Of a stretch of DNA of 50,064 nucleotides, positions 1-7,064 are shown one piece after another. The DNA is from Glycomyces tenuis DSM 44171 (lineage in GTDB: Bacteria > Actinomycetota > Actinomycetes > Mycobacteriales > Micromonosporaceae). The first letter of the stretch is position 1; each line of letters starts with the position of its first letter. The stretch covers positions 1-50,064 of the forward strand of contig NZ_KE386601.1 of NCBI RefSeq assembly GCF_000427885.1. Reading direction: 5' to 3'. The notes beneath the pieces were generated by a model that did no database searches, was not told where the DNA came from, and saw nothing but the letters and a program-made list of their open reading frames with translations. The translations under genes were made by a program, and so were the position numbers.

Positions 1-264
1 AAGTGCTGCAACGAACTTGGCGTCATGCAATCGCGGGCCCGGGTCGGATCCTCGGCTGACAACGCCCTCGCCGAATCGTTCAACGCCACGCTCAAACGAG
101 AAGTCCTGCAAGGACGCCGGACCTTCGCGAACGCATTGGAGGCTCGCTTCCAGGTCGAGTCCTGGATCACCGATTACAACACGACCCGGAGACACTCGTC
201 TCTGGGCCAGATCTCACCGATCGACTACGAACAACGGCAAGCTAGCCTCGCCATCGCCGCATAG
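1..264 (+). CDS. IS3-family transposase (OrfB), C-terminal fragment
   Basis: This is the last 87 residues of an IS3-family transposase with an rve/DDE integrase core, which catalyses transposition of the element. The frame is open from base 1, so the gene starts outside the window. The stretch RVGSSADNALAESFNATLKRE contains the last catalytic Glu of the DDE triad, and WITDYNTTRRHSSLGQISP is the usual C-terminal signature of the family. Nothing in the visible part is broken. The catalytic Asp residues lie outside the window, so activity cannot be judged. Confidence 0.85.
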   Translation, partial: KCCNELGVMQSRARVGSSADNALAESFNATLKREVLQGRRTFANALEARFQVESWITDYNTTRRHSSLGQISPIDYEQRQASLAIAA

Positions 265-291
265 GACGGTGTCAACACCAAAGGGGTAAGC
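1..291 (+). mobile_element. Right end of an IS3-family insertion sequence
   Basis: The window opens inside an IS3-family element: the C-terminal end of its DDE transposase is followed by about 27 bp of terminal sequence. The right boundary is an estimate. Transposase coding stops at 264, and similarity to the adjacent TraB-type protein resumes near 292-300, so the terminal repeat should lie around 265-291. The left end is outside the window. The element sits against a translocase gene that lacks its usual N-terminal region, which suggests insertion into, or deletion next to, that gene. Confidence 0.7.
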
Positions 292-351
292 CCCGGCCCG
301 CACCGCCTCATCCTGTGGGTCGGCGACGCCGACCTGGCCGACGCCAAGCCC

Positions 352-1527
352 GTGACCTGGCCGCTGGTCAAATCGGGCACGGTCGACCTGTTCCGGCCCT
401 TCCCCATCGGCATCGACCCGAGAGGCCAGGCGGTGACCGGTGAGCTGATGTTCACCAACTGGCTCATCGGCTCGATCCCCGGCATGGGCAAGACCTTCCT
501 GCTCATGCTCCCGGTCCTCGCCGCCGGACTCGACGAGCGCGCCGAGGTCCAGGTCTTCGAGCTCAAAGGCACCGGTGACCTCGCCTTCGCCGAGCAGTAC
601 GCCACCCGCTACGCGAGCGGCTTCGACGACGAGGAGATCGAGGCCGCCCTGATCGCCCTGCGTGACCTGCGGGCCGAGTGCAAGCGGCGGGTCCGCATCA
701 TCAAGAACCTCCCTCGGGACCTGTGCCCGGAGAACAAGGTCACCCCGGAGCTGGCGAGCCGCAAGGACTTGGGGCTGCACCCGCTTGTGGTCGCCATCGA
801 CGAGTGCCAGGAGCTGTTCAGCCACCCCGAGTACGGCAAGGAGGCCGCCGAGCTGGCCGAGAAGATCGTCAAGCTCGGACGCGCACTCGGCGTGATCCTT
901 CTCCTCGCCACCCAGCGCCCCGACAAGGACTCACTACCCACGGGCGTCTCGGCGAACGTGGGAACGCGGGCGTGCCTGCGGGTGATGGGCCAGGTCGAGA
1001 ACGACATGATCCTCGGGACGTCGGCCTACAAGAACGGCGTGAGGGCCACGATGTTCACCAAGCGCGACCGGGGCGTGTTCTACCTCGTCGGCGCCGCCGA
1101 CGAGCCGCTGATCGTCAAGGGCGCGTTCGTCGACGGCCCCAAGGGTGAGGCCATCGCCGCCAGAGCCCGTGCCCTGCGCATCGCCCGCGGCACGCTCGCC
1201 GGGCACGCCGCAGGCGAGACCACTGAGGCCGCCAAGCCCGCCCATGACCTGCTCGACGACCTCGCGGCCGTGTGGCCCGCCGGTGAGGCGAACGTGTGGA
1301 ACGCCGAGCTGGTCGACCGCCTCGCGGTCCTGCGCCCCGAGGTCTACGGGCCGTGGGCGGCCCTGGCCGATGAGGACAAGACCGAGCAGTTGACGGGCGC
1401 GGTCAAGCCCTACGGGCTCGCCTCCAAGGGGGTCTTCCGCCGCATCGAGGGCAAGGCCGTCAACCGGCGCGGCCTAGCCCGCGCCGACCTCGACACCGCC
1501 CGAGGCGGCCGCTCGGGAGGCCGATAA
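352..1527 (+). CDS. TraB-like FtsK/SpoIIIE DNA translocase, 5'-truncated
   Basis: This is a FtsK/SpoIIIE-type ATPase like the TraB/TraSA proteins of actinomycete elements, which pump double-stranded DNA between hyphae during conjugation. From the GTG at 352 the Walker A motif GMGKT lies at residues 44-48, and the Walker B AIDE ends at D150-E151. TNWLIGSIPG just before Walker A and LLATQRP after Walker B are typical of the family. The frame is open and family-like further upstream (about 292 on: HRLILWVGDADLADAKP), so GTG 352 is probably not the original start. Family members are usually longer, with N-terminal membrane segments; here the IS3 end abuts the motor domain. The ATPase core is intact but the protein is probably non-functional in transfer. 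A GCTAGC repeat cluster follows the stop. Confidence 0.75.
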   Translation: MTWPLVKSGTVDLFRPFPIGIDPRGQAVTGELMFTNWLIGSIPGMGKTFLLMLPVLAAGLDERAEVQVFELKGTGDLAFAEQYATRYASGFDDEEIEAALIALRDLRAECKRRVRIIKNLPRDLCPENKVTPELASRKDLGLHPLVVAIDECQELFSHPEYGKEAAELAEKIVKLGRALGVILLLATQRPDKDSLPTGVSANVGTRACLRVMGQVENDMILGTSAYKNGVRATMFTKRDRGVFYLVGAADEPLIVKGAFVDGPKGEAIAARARALRIARGTLAGHAAGETTEAAKPAHDLLDDLAAVWPAGEANVWNAELVDRLAVLRPEVYGPWAALADEDKTEQLTGAVKPYGLASKGVFRRIEGKAVNRRGLARADLDTARGGRSGGR

Positions 1528-1530
1528 GGG

Positions 1531-1620
1531 CCGCTAGCGCTAGCGGGCCCGCTGCTATCGATAGCAGGCCCGCTAGCGCCAAAAACCCGCACTGACCAGG
1601 GTGCTAGCAGCTAGCACCCT
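1531..1620. repeat. Nested palindromes with five GCTAGC copies, candidate clt/TraB-binding or operator region
   Basis: Directly after the translocase stop, GCTAGC occurs at 1533, 1539, 1572, 1603 and 1610. The first structure has perfect 12-bp arms, GCGCTAGCGGGC (1537-1548) and GCCCGCTAGCGC (1568-1579), around a perfect 16-bp palindrome CTGCTATCGATAGCAG (1552-1567). The second has 10-bp arms AGGGTGCTAG (1598-1607) and CTAGCACCCT (1611-1620) with a 3-nt spacer. In actinomycete elements the conjugal locus clt lies near traB and contains TraB recognition repeats. A repressor operator for the following gene is the main alternative. A terminator is less likely because no T-run follows. Confidence 0.6.
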
Positions 1621-1659
1621 TCCCCGACCTCACCCGAAAACCACTCGAAAGGACCGCTC

Positions 1660-1887
1660 GTGACCCTCTCCCTGACCGCTATCGCCTTCCTAGCCTTCGC
1701 CGCCGCCATCTACGTCCTCCGCTGCTGGGCGTTCCCGTTCGGCACCTGCTGGTGGTGCCGGGGCGACGGCCGCAACGCCTACGGCTACTGCAACGGCTGC
1801 CACGGCACCGGCCACCGCGTCCGCCTCGGACGCCGCCTCTACGACCGAGCCCGCGCCGAACACCGACGCGGCACCAACCACCGCTGA
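1660..1887 (+). CDS. Small membrane protein with a Cys-rich zinc-ribbon-like segment
   Basis: This is a 75-residue protein with GTG at 1660 preceded by GAAAGGA. Residues 1-25 form one hydrophobic segment. It is followed by CWWC and CNGC spacings (CWWCRGDGRNAYGYCNGCHGTG), which resemble a DnaJ-type CxxCxGxG zinc ribbon, and then a basic Arg-rich tail. Small proteins of this kind sit between translocase and replication genes in AICEs, but I do not recognise a named family. A role in spreading or transfer is only a guess from position. The hydrophobic segment, Cys spacing and RBS make it a likely real gene. Confidence 0.6.
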   Translation: MTLSLTAIAFLAFAAAIYVLRCWAFPFGTCWWCRGDGRNAYGYCNGCHGTGHRVRLGRRLYDRARAEHRRGTNHR

Positions 1888-1907
1888 GACCGAAGGAGCA
1901 CCACGCC

Positions 1908-3833
1908 ATGAGAAAGCACACCGACCCGATCCACGAGGCCGAGCGCTCGACGCTTGGCGCGGCGATGCTCGCCGCCGACACCGTCCCGGCCATCGCCGCT
2001 GCCGTCGACGCCGCCTCGTTCGACGTCCCGCGCCACGGGCTGATCTGGGAGGCCATCGCCGCCCAGCACGCCGAGGGCCACCCGACCGATCCCGTGGCCA
2101 TCGCCGCCCGCCTGGCCGACGAAGGCACCCTCACCAAGGCCGGAGGCGGCCCCTACCTGCACGAGCTGTGCGCGGCCGTCCCGACCGCCGCCAACGGCAC
2201 CTACTACGCCGACATCGTCGCCAAGGCCGCCAAGCGACGGGAGGTCACGGCGCTGGCCGCTCGACTGAGCGCGAACGCCGCCTCCGGCGCCGACCTCGCC
2301 GACGTCCTCGCCACCGGCCGCGCCGTCCTCGACAGCGCCACCACCCGCGAGGCATGGCCCGACCCGATCCCGTTCGGACAGCACGGGCACCTGCCCGCCT
2401 TCCCTGCTGTCGCCTTGCCCGACTGGGTCGGCGACATGGTCGAGCACGTCGCCGACGCCACCCAGACGCCGACCGACCTGGCCGGATCGGTCGCGCTCGC
2501 GGCGCTGTCGACCGCGATGCAAGGCCGCCTGGCCGTCCAGGCCGGGCCCGACTGGGTCGAACCGGCCAACCTGTTCACCTGCTGCGCGCTCCCGCCCGGC
2601 AACCGCAAATCCAGTGTGTTCGCGGCGATGATCCGGCCGATCCTCGACGCCGAAGCCGAGCTGGCCGACACCATCCGGCCCCAGATCATCGAGGCCGTCA
2701 TCGAGGCCGACATCGCCAAGCGGGCCGCCGAGCAGGCCACGGCCGCCGCCTCCAAGTCGCCCAGCGACCCGGACGCGATCAACGGGGCCAAGAGGGCCGC
2801 GCTCGACGCCGAGGCCATCGCCATCCCTGTCGAGCCCAAGCTCGTAGCCGACGACATCACGCCCGAGGCCGCCAAGTCCCTGCTCGCCGAGCAGTCCGGC
2901 CGCCTGGCGATCCTGTCGGCCGAAGGCGGCATCTTCGCCACCATCGCAGGCCGCTACTCCGGCGTGCCCGACCTGGACGTGTTCCTCAAAGGCCACGCCG
3001 GAGACCTGCTACGCGTGGCTCGCAAGTCCGCGCCGGCCGAATACATCCCCAACCCGGCCCTCACGCTCGGACTGGCCGTCCAACCCGAGGTGTTGCGCGA
3101 GGCCGCGCGCATGCCCGGCTTCGAAGACCGAGGGCTCATGGCCCGGTTCCTGTACTCGCTGCCGCGCTCCACCGTCGGCACACGGAACCCCTGCCCGCCC
3201 GCCATCCCCGGCGCTGTGAAGACCGCCTACGCGAACAAACTCGCCGGGATCGTCCACGCCATGCACCACCGCACCGAGGCCGCCGTGTTGGAGCTGACGC
3301 CCGAGGCGCGGGTGCGCGTGGTCGACCTCGAACGGGAGCGGGAACCGCGGCTTGGCCCCGGCGGTGAGTGGGAGCCGATTCTGAATTGGGCGAACAAGTG
3401 GACCGGCGCGGTGGTGCGCCTCGCCGGGCTGCTGCACCTCGCCGAATACCCGATCTCCGGCCACGCCACGCCGATCGAGGCCGACACCATCGACCGCGCC
3501 ACGGTGCTGGGCTACTACTTCGCCGACCACGCCATCGCCACCTTCGCCTACATGGGCGTCGACGCCGCCACCGGCCCGGCCGCCGAACTGCTCGACTGGC
3601 TGTCCCGCCACGGAAGCCAGGGGATGAGCGTGCGCGAGATGTACCGAGGCGTGCGCGGCCGCCGCAGCCTGCGCACCGCCGACCAGGTCCGCGCCGCCGT
3701 CGCCACCCTGGTCGACCACGGCTACCTGCGCGAGCAGCCCCGACCCCGCAGTAAGGGCGGCCGTGGACGATCACCCTCGCCCCGCTACGACCTGCACCCA
3801 GACACGGCGATGGCCGGTGGTTTGGCCTCGTAA
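1908..3833 (+). CDS. DnaB-N / DUF3987 (YfjI-like) replication-associated protein
   Basis: The product is 641 residues. Start ATG 1908 was chosen for the GAAGGAG about 10 nt upstream. Residues ~5-110 resemble the N-terminal domain of DnaB-type helicases (ERSTLGAAMLAADTVP, HGLIWEAI, YLHELCAAVPTAAN). From ~165 on it looks like the DUF3987/YfjI domain, with a degenerate P-loop PPGNRKSS (K234) and EGGIFATIAGRYSG. The C-terminal ~80 residues form a winged-helix-like segment. It occupies the position taken by repSA or prim-pol genes in other AICEs, so a role in element replication is inferred. I see no primase or complete RecA-type helicase core, and its activity is unknown. Confidence 0.7.
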   Translation: MRKHTDPIHEAERSTLGAAMLAADTVPAIAAAVDAASFDVPRHGLIWEAIAAQHAEGHPTDPVAIAARLADEGTLTKAGGGPYLHELCAAVPTAANGTYYADIVAKAAKRREVTALAARLSANAASGADLADVLATGRAVLDSATTREAWPDPIPFGQHGHLPAFPAVALPDWVGDMVEHVADATQTPTDLAGSVALAALSTAMQGRLAVQAGPDWVEPANLFTCCALPPGNRKSSVFAAMIRPILDAEAELADTIRPQIIEAVIEADIAKRAAEQATAAASKSPSDPDAINGAKRAALDAEAIAIPVEPKLVADDITPEAAKSLLAEQSGRLAILSAEGGIFATIAGRYSGVPDLDVFLKGHAGDLLRVARKSAPAEYIPNPALTLGLAVQPEVLREAARMPGFEDRGLMARFLYSLPRSTVGTRNPCPPAIPGAVKTAYANKLAGIVHAMHHRTEAAVLELTPEARVRVVDLEREREPRLGPGGEWEPILNWANKWTGAVVRLAGLLHLAEYPISGHATPIEADTIDRATVLGYYFADHAIATFAYMGVDAATGPAAELLDWLSRHGSQGMSVREMYRGVRGRRSLRTADQVRAAVATLVDHGYLREQPRPRSKGGRGRSPSPRYDLHPDTAMAGGLAS

Positions 3834-3885
3834 ACCGCCACCGGCCCTCGTCCTCCCGTCCGCCAAGAAGGAAGGAAACACCAGC

Positions 3886-4110
3886 ATGTCACGAGGGACG
3901 ACCCACCCGACACCCACACGACCGAAGTCAACCAATCTGATGACCCTTCAAGACATCTTCAACGAGCTCGACATCTCCAAGTCGACCTGGAACGACTGGA
4001 AGAACAAGGGCCGCGCCCCGAAGCACTTCAAACTGCCCAACGGGCAAGTCAGAGTCCGCCGCGCCGACTTCGAGAAGTGGCTCGACTGCCTCATGGAGGT
4101 GAATGCCTGA
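3886..4110 (+). CDS. xis: Excisionase-like helix-turn-helix protein
   Basis: This 74-residue protein starts at ATG 3886, preceded by AAGGAAGG. Residues ~19-70 form a MerR/HTH_17-type winged helix (MTLQDIFNELDISKSTWNDW, then GRAPKHFKLPNGQVRVRRADFEKWL), the fold of small AICE excisionases. Xis proteins bind the attachment region and direct the integrase toward excision. The stop overlaps the integrase start by one base, so the two are translationally coupled, which is the classic xis-int pair. The first ~18 residues are Thr/Pro-rich and may be dispensable. Confidence 0.8.
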   Translation: MSRGTTHPTPTRPKSTNLMTLQDIFNELDISKSTWNDWKNKGRAPKHFKLPNGQVRVRRADFEKWLDCLMEVNA

Positions 4111-5561
4111 TGCGCTGGAGCCGTAAGGTCACCTTCTGGGATCACGAGATCACCAAACGGAAGAAAGGCAAGACCTACACCGTTCGTTGGACGGTCGACG
4201 GTGAGCGCCACCGCGCGCCGTTCCACGGCAAGACCGCCGCCGACGCCTACAAGTCAGAGCTTGTGGTCGCCTTCGGCAACGGCGAAAAGTTCGACGTCGA
4301 CTCGGGGCTGCCTCAGTCGAAGCTCACCGAGCAGAACCCGATGACCTGGTACCAGCTCACGCTCCAGTACACCGAGGCACGATGGGCGGAGATCGGCGGG
4401 CGGCAACGTCAGAGCATCGCCGAAGGGCTGAGCGAAGCCACGCTGGCGTTGCTGACCTCCACCAAACAACGGCCCACGGATGACGAGCTCCGCGCCGCAC
4501 TGCGACAGTGGGCGTTCGGGGAGCGGATCCAGGGTGACGCTCTGCCCGAGCAGCACAAAGCTACGATCGCATGGCTTGAAGAGAACACGGTCAAGCTGTC
4601 CGCCTTCGAAGATGAGCAGACCGGCCCCGCCCTGGCACGCGGGATTCTCGAGCGACTCAGCCGGAAGCAGAACGGGAAGGCCGCGTCGGCGAACTACGCC
4701 AACCGCCGCCGCACCACAGTCCACACGATCTTCAAGTACGCGATGGAACTGCACCTGATGCGCGTCAACCCGTTGAAGACCGTGTCATGGAAGCGCGAGC
4801 AGAGCGACGACACCGTTGACCCTGCCGTCGTACCCAACCAAGAGCAGATCGAGCGTCTGCTGACGGCCGCTGCGGAGCACAGCGAGATTGGACCGCGTCT
4901 TGTGGCGGTCTTCGCCACCATGCGGTTCGCCGGGCTTCGCCCCGAGGAGGCCATCGCCGTTGAACGCGACAACGTCGACTTGCCGCCCGAGGACGAGGAC
5001 GACGGCAAGCAATTCGGCGAGTTCCGGCTGCACCGCGCCGACTCCCACGCGCCGACCAGATTCAACGACGATCGCAGCAAGCGCCGTAGCCGCCGACGCC
5101 TGAAGCACCGCTCAGAGAAGACCGTGCGTCCCGTACCGATCGAACCGAGGCTGGTCGTGTACCTGCGAGAGCACATCCGCAAGTTCGGCTACGGCCCCGG
5201 CGATCGTCTCTTCGTCGGCTCCCGACACGGCGTCCTGTCACCCGACCGCATCAACAAGGCTTGGCGACAGATCCGGGCGGACGCGCTGACGGCCGCCGAG
5301 TTGAAGCGCGGCCTGGCGCCGACGCCGTACAGCCTCCGGCACGCCTGCGTCTCCGGCTGGCTCGCGGCCAACATCGACCCTGCCCAGATCGCCGAGTGGG
5401 CCGGACACAGCATCGAAACCCTGCTCAGGGTCTACGCCAAGTGCATCGACGGCAATGCCAAACGCGCCAAGCGCCGACTTCTCCAGGCTCTCGCCGAGGA
5501 AGAGGCGGAGCGGAAAGAACAGGGCGAATCGGCAGGTGAAGGCGGGGGAGAGGCCGGTTAG
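4110..5561 (+). CDS. int: Tyrosine recombinase (AICE integrase)
   Basis: This 483-residue site-specific integrase joins and releases the element at its attachment site. ATG 4110 overlaps the xis stop and has GGAGGT about 10 nt upstream, so it is preferred over the longer frame from 4077. The N-terminal AP2-like segment (~15-60) and SAM-like core-binding domain (~70-240) precede the catalytic domain. Catalytic residues seen are R277 (AGLRPEEA), R410 (YSLRHAC), H433 (AGHS) and nucleophile Y442 (LRVYAK). The usual first His of the HxxR box is Tyr407, as is common in actinobacterial relatives. The gene points at the tRNA-Arg 3' end 148 bp away, and a strong hairpin terminator lies between. Confidence 0.9.
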   Translation: MRWSRKVTFWDHEITKRKKGKTYTVRWTVDGERHRAPFHGKTAADAYKSELVVAFGNGEKFDVDSGLPQSKLTEQNPMTWYQLTLQYTEARWAEIGGRQRQSIAEGLSEATLALLTSTKQRPTDDELRAALRQWAFGERIQGDALPEQHKATIAWLEENTVKLSAFEDEQTGPALARGILERLSRKQNGKAASANYANRRRTTVHTIFKYAMELHLMRVNPLKTVSWKREQSDDTVDPAVVPNQEQIERLLTAAAEHSEIGPRLVAVFATMRFAGLRPEEAIAVERDNVDLPPEDEDDGKQFGEFRLHRADSHAPTRFNDDRSKRRSRRRLKHRSEKTVRPVPIEPRLVVYLREHIRKFGYGPGDRLFVGSRHGVLSPDRINKAWRQIRADALTAAELKRGLAPTPYSLRHACVSGWLAANIDPAQIAEWAGHSIETLLRVYAKCIDGNAKRAKRRLLQALAEEEAERKEQGESAGEGGGEAG

Positions 5562-5644
5562 AAATCTGACCATATTCTGACCGAGGAGCCGGAATCGGCC
5601 GTCCCGAGCCGGACTCAACCGGACCCATACCCCTAGCGACAACA

Positions 5645-5684
5645 ACGGCCCTTGACCGGGAAATCCCTGGTCAGGGGCCGTTTT
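5645..5684 (+). terminator. Intrinsic terminator after int
   Basis: A 13-bp stem has left arm 5645-5657 (ACGGCCCTTGACC) and right arm 5669-5681 (GGTCAGGGGCCGT) with one G-T pair. The loop is 11 nt and a TTTT run is at 5681-5684. It lies 84 bp after the integrase stop and would end the xis-int transcript before the antisense tRNA gene. Confidence 0.8.
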
Positions 5685-5709
5685 GGCTGGTGTCTGCGGG
5701 TGGCGAAAG

Positions 5710-5782
5710 TGCCCCAGGCAGGATTCGAACCTGCGACGCACGGTTTAGGAAACCGACGCTCTATCCCCTGAGCTACTGGGGC
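5710..5782 (-). tRNA. tRNA-Arg (anticodon CCT)
   Basis: Read on the minus strand, the acceptor stem GCCCCAG pairs with CTGGGGC, followed by discriminator A. The D-arm is AGCTCAGGGGATAGAGC, the anticodon loop TTCCTAA gives anticodon CCT, and the T-arm contains GGTTCGAATCC. The length is 73 nt and no CCA is encoded. Its 3' end faces the AICE integrase, so it is the presumed attachment site. The sequence looks complete, so tRNA function should be kept in the integrated state. Confidence 0.95.
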
Positions 5783-5813
5783 GACGGAAGACGAGTCTAG
5801 CCGATGGAGCCGT

Positions 5814-5846
5814 GCCGTCCGCTCAGCGGTTGAGGGAGGTCACGAA
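5814..5846. repeat. Left copy of a 33-bp direct repeat bracketing the toxin cassette
   Basis: This matches 9309-9341 at 32 of 33 bases, including 28 consecutive identical bases (5819-5846). The right copy contains the last seven codons and stop of the sulfotransferase gene (minus strand, FVTSLNR-stop). This left copy therefore carries the same gene end without the gene. The tRNA-Arg 5' end is 31 bp away. The arrangement looks like an insertion or duplication footprint around the 3.5-kb cassette. Confidence 0.75.
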
Positions 5847-6070
5847 GCGGTCGCCACCGGCATCGCGAACAGCGACCGCCCTCCTGATTCATGACCCCGG
5901 ACGTCTCATGCTCACGCAAAAGGCATGAATAGCTTGTCAAGGGGTGCCAGCGGATCCCCGAAGCCCTGAACGCGGCACCGTTCCAGCGTCGGGCGTCCTG
6001 ACCGAGTCCGGCCGGTTTGTGCGGGATATCGTGGCTTCGTTTCGTATTCAAAGCGGCGACGGGAGCCTCG
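5847..6070. other. Non-coding stretch before the toxin cassette
   Basis: This is 224 bp with no credible gene; minus-strand open frames here lack family features and oppose the real genes. It should hold the promoter of the cassette. TATCGT near 6029 fits a TAnnnT -10 element, but no clear -35 is seen. Confidence 0.4.
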
Positions 6071-6472
6071 ATGCCCGAACAGAACGAGTTCGAACGACGA
6101 CTGGCGGAGGCGCGGGCGGCTCTGGCGCAGGTGACCGCCGCACCCGAGGAGAGCCAGGCCGAGCCGGTGACGGGCGAGTCGGCGAAGGGCCTCATCGGCG
6201 TGACCCTCGGTGTCGACGGCCGGGTCGACAAGATCAGAGTGGATCCCAAGGCGTTCAAGGAGGGCTCCGACTTCATCGCCGAGCACGTGCTGCTCGCGGC
6301 CAACGACGCCTTGAACCAGCGGGCCGCGATGGTCGGCACCGACGAGCCCGTCCCCGACCTGGGAGCCGTCGACAAGTCGCTGACCGAGATCCAGGAGTCC
6401 TCGCTCGCCCGGTTCCAGGCCATGGAGGCCTCGATCACCCAGGTCCTGGGCAAACTCCAGAGCGGCAGGTGA
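6071..6472 (+). CDS. YbaB/EbfC-family protein, first of two paralogues
   Basis: This 133-residue protein starts at ATG 6071, with GGGAG 6 nt upstream; the 18 extra in-frame residues upstream are not needed. The centre (GLIGVTLGVDGRVDKIRVDP, then HVLLAANDALNQR) matches the YbaB/EbfC nucleoid-associated fold, with a helical N-terminus and a helical C-terminal extension. Divergent YbaB proteins are recurrent neighbours of WXG100 genes and type VII-secreted toxins in actinobacteria, where their role is unsettled. The next gene is a paralogue: both end in a similar FQAME/FQAMN ... KLQ-GR helix. It is separated from that gene by 193 bp. Confidence 0.75.
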   Translation: MPEQNEFERRLAEARAALAQVTAAPEESQAEPVTGESAKGLIGVTLGVDGRVDKIRVDPKAFKEGSDFIAEHVLLAANDALNQRAAMVGTDEPVPDLGAVDKSLTEIQESSLARFQAMEASITQVLGKLQSGR

Positions 6473-6665
6473 CCATGCCGAAGCAGGGCGCCCAGGAGTC
6501 GAGCGTCCTCGCCGTGTGAGCCCTCCGTGCGTGGCGGGGCCGGTGTGCAGTTCGCCACTGCGCAAGGGAGGCAAGCAGGAAGCGCTCCCCGTGCGGCGGC
6601 CCGGCGCACTGGGGCCGGGCTAATGTCAATGTCTGTCATGTATCTTGCTGAGGCAGGAGGTCCGA

Positions 6666-7064
6666 ATGTTCGGAGAAGACCAGATTGGGCAGCAGCTCGC
6701 CGATTTGCGCGCGACCTATTCGCAGAGACCCGAATCGCTCGGCGGCCAAACTGAGCCGATCATGACCGAGGCGGCCGACGGACGCATCAAGATCACCCTG
6801 GGGACCGACGGCCGGTTCGAGCGGATCAAGATGAGCCTCAGCGCGCTGAAGGACGGCCCGGAGGTGCTGGTCGAGGACCTCAAGTCGGGGTTGAACGAAG
6901 CGCTCGACCAGCGGCGCGAGCTGACCGTCGCCGGCGGACCCGCCCCCGACATGGGGGCCATGAACGAGAAGTTCGCCCAGATGCAGGACGCGTCGCTGAG
7001 GCAGTTCCAGGCCATGAACGACTCGATCGGCGCGCTCATGAGCAAGCTCCAGGGAGGCCGATGA
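6666..7064 (+). CDS. YbaB/EbfC-family protein, second paralogue
   Basis: This 132-residue protein starts at ATG 6666, directly behind a strong AGGAGG at 6655-6660. The core RIKITLGTDGRFERIKMSL plus LNEALDQRR is the YbaB fold. The C-terminal helix QFQAMNDSIGALMSKLQGGR closely parallels the end of the upstream gene. Its stop overlaps the start of the EspC-like gene by four bases (ATGA), so the two are coupled. Together with the first copy it may form a heteromer that acts as chaperone or regulator for the secreted substrates. That is inference from position only. Confidence 0.75.
   Translation: MFGEDQIGQQLADLRATYSQRPESLGGQTEPIMTEAADGRIKITLGTDGRFERIKMSLSALKDGPEVLVEDLKSGLNEALDQRRELTVAGGPAPDMGAMNEKFAQMQDASLRQFQAMNDSIGALMSKLQGGR

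Larger units (their letters stand above)
1..5740. mobile_element. Right part of an AICE integrated at tRNA-Arg(CCT)
   Basis: The gene order translocase (TraB/FtsK-like), small membrane protein, replication-type protein, excisionase, integrase, tRNA 3' end is the standard AICE layout, as in pSAM2-type elements. The integrase gene points toward the 3' end of tRNA-Arg, which lies on the opposite strand at 5710. The right attachment site should therefore overlap the 3' half of the tRNA, at roughly 5710-5745. The left attachment site, and any pra/kor/spd-type genes, must lie left of the window. The exact att core cannot be set from one copy. An IS3 element at the left edge suggests the conjugation module is damaged. 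Confidence 0.7.

Noticed and set aside
1531..1620. Reading the palindrome cluster as a simple terminator
   Set aside because: No T-run follows either hairpin, and the repeated hexamer within and outside the arms is not explained by termination.
5797..6639. 280-codon minus-strand frame over the repeat and first YbaB gene
   Set aside because: It is antisense to a supported gene. Its RDLPQPLSGR match to another shadow frame comes only from the direct repeat.
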